Below are positions 53,208 to 54,220 of a DNA stretch of 54,220 nt, in pieces. Source of the stretch: Chelativorans sp. ZYF759. GTDB taxonomy: Bacteria; Pseudomonadota; Alphaproteobacteria; Rhizobiales; Rhizobiaceae. A program made the translations under genes and the position numbers. Position 1 is the stretch's first letter; each line of letters opens with the position of its first letter. Under the pieces are notes generated by a model that searched no databases, was not told the origin of the DNA, and worked only from the letters and a program-made list of their open reading frames with translations. The DNA lies in contig NZ_WVVV01000008.1 in assembly GCF_012911015.1 (NCBI RefSeq), positions 61,134 through 115,353 on the forward strand. Reading direction: 5' to 3'.

Positions 53208-54220
53208 AGCTCGGACCGACCGCGCATGTCGACAGCTTCGCGCGCGACAATCTCCCGCCCTTCGACCAGTGGCCCGATATCAATCTGGATGGCTTCGACT
53301 ATCCCGAATACCTCAACTGCGCCGTCGAACTGACGGATCGCATGGTCGAGAAGGGGCTTGGCGACCGCACGGCGCTGATCGGAAATGGCCGTCGCCGCAC
53401 GTACAAGGAACTGGCAGACTGGACCAACCGCCTGGCTCGGGCCCTGGTCGAGAATTACGGCGTGAAACCGGGCAACCGGGTCTTGATCCGCTCCGCCAAC
53501 AACCCGGCCATGGTCGCGGCCTGGCTGGCGGCGACGAAGGCCGGCGCCGTCGTCGTCAACACCATGCCCATGCTGCGTGCGGGCGAACTGTCGAAGATCG
53601 TCGACAAGGCCGAGATTTCGGTCGCGCTCTGCGACACGCGGCTGATGGACGAGATGGTCGCCTGCGCGAAGGACAATCGCTACCTCAAGCAGGTGATCGG
53701 TTTTGACGGCACCGCCAATCACGATGCCGAACTCGACCGTGCGGCCCTCGACAAGCCGGTGCAGTTCGAAGCCGTGAAGACCGGGCGCGACGATGTCGCC
53801 CTGCTGGGCTTCACCTCCGGCACGACGGGTGTGCCCAAGGCGACGATGCATTTTCATCGCGACATCCTGATCATCGCCGACGGCTATGCAAAGGAAGTGC
53901 TCAACGTCACGCCAGACGACGTCTTCGTCGGCTCGCCGCCGCTGGCCTTCACCTTCGGGCTCGGTGGCCTGGCCGTGTTCCCGCTGCGCTTCGGCGCGGC
54001 CGCGACGCTGTTGGAAAGCGCCACGCCGCCCAACATGATCGACATCATCGAGACCTATAAGGCGACGATCTCGTTCACCGCGCCGACTGCCTACCGCGCG
54101 ATGATGAAGGCCATGGACGAAGGCGCCGACCTTTCCTCGCTGCGCATCGCGGTGTCGGCGGGCGAGACGCTGCCGGGGCCGGTCTTCGAGGAATGGACGA
54201 AAAAGACCGGCAAGCCGATC
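53204..54220 (+). CDS. Benzoate-CoA ligase family AMP-forming ligase, probably 2-aminobenzoate-CoA ligase (partial, runs off window)
   Basis: The first 339 residues are visible; the gene continues past the right edge. The N-terminus ([19 protein letters not shown]) and the AMP-binding signature [19 protein letters not shown] are typical of aromatic acid CoA ligases of the benzoate/2-aminobenzoate branch. It would activate the aromatic acid with ATP and CoA for the monooxygenase/reductase upstream. ATG 53204 overlaps the dehydrogenase stop (ATGA). Substrate choice between anthranilate and salicylate cannot be settled from sequence alone. Confidence 0.9.
   Translation, partial: MKLGPTAHVDSFARDNLPPFDQWPDINLDGFDYPEYLNCAVELTDRMVEKGLGDRTALIGNGRRRTYKELADWTNRLARALVENYGVKPGNRVLIRSANNPAMVAAWLAATKAGAVVVNTMPMLRAGELSKIVDKAEISVALCDTRLMDEMVACAKDNRYLKQVIGFDGTANHDAELDRAALDKPVQFEAVKTGRDDVALLGFTSGTTGVPKATMHFHRDILIIADGYAKEVLNVTPDDVFVGSPPLAFTFGLGGLAVFPLRFGAAATLLESATPPNMIDIIETYKATISFTAPTAYRAMMKAMDEGADLSSLRIAVSAGETLPGPVFEEWTKKTGKPI

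Overview
The window looks like chromosomal DNA from a GC-rich alphaproteobacterium, most probably of the order Hyphomicrobiales (the Mesorhizobium / Nitratireductor / Aquamicrobium kind of organism). The evidence is the gene order ubiE-ubiB-coaBC, the run tsaB-rimI-plsC-miaB-phoH-ybeY-corC-lnt-HTH-metK-trmB, a rhizobial-type BMP nucleoside ABC system with its salvage enzymes, a TAXI-type TRAP transporter, frequent GTG and TTG starts, 4-base ATGA overlaps, and an intergenic palindromic repeat of the kind common in rhizobial genomes. I saw no phage, IS element, integrase, CRISPR array, rRNA or intact tRNA. The two ends cut a small membrane-protein tail (left) and a CoA ligase (right).

Layout. 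1-7.4 kb: msrA, a BMP-family nucleoside-binding protein, an MFS carrier, an ECF sigma / anti-sigma pair facing a secreted DUF4394 protein, then slyX, a thioesterase and an iron-type alcohol dehydrogenase in one leftward operon. 7.5-15.4 kb: nucleoside ABC transporter (ATPase and two permeases) co-transcribed with cdd, punA and deoA, opposed by upp and add; together they import nucleosides and break them down to bases and sugar phosphates. 15.5-19.8 kb: ubiE, ubiB, coaBC and a GNAT. 19.8-21.5 kb: a leftward ArsR-SRPBCC-VOC-VOC operon with twin palindromic operators. 21.6-34.3 kb: malate synthase G, then core genes for tRNA modification, ribosome maturation, lipid and lipoprotein synthesis, and SAM synthesis.

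34.5-46.5 kb is more accessory: a VOC-GST pair, a 1-Cys peroxiredoxin, a class III aminotransferase facing an ectoine-hydrolase-like M24 protein, a CelD/FemAB-like GNAT, an MFS carrier and a TAXI-TRAP transporter whose permease is fused to a DUF1850-like tail. 46.6-54.2 kb is an aerobic CoA-thioester aromatic pathway that best fits 2-aminobenzoate (anthranilate): a flavin monooxygenase/reductase fusion, SDR, MarR regulator, enoyl-CoA hydratase, acyl-CoA dehydrogenase and CoA ligase, with a kynurenine-formamidase-like hydrolase divergent from it. This suggests a tryptophan/kynurenine to anthranilate to 2-aminobenzoyl-CoA route.

The most interesting non-coding signals are a pair of facing ECF-type promoters between the sigma factor and DUF4394, a 5' hairpin in front of metK whose left arm can also pair with the metK ribosome binding site, twin operators on an apparently leaderless ArsR operon, a palindrome inside the spacer of the VOC-GST promoter, and a tRNA-like fragment before coaBC. 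All functional names come from motif recognition by eye; no database search was run.
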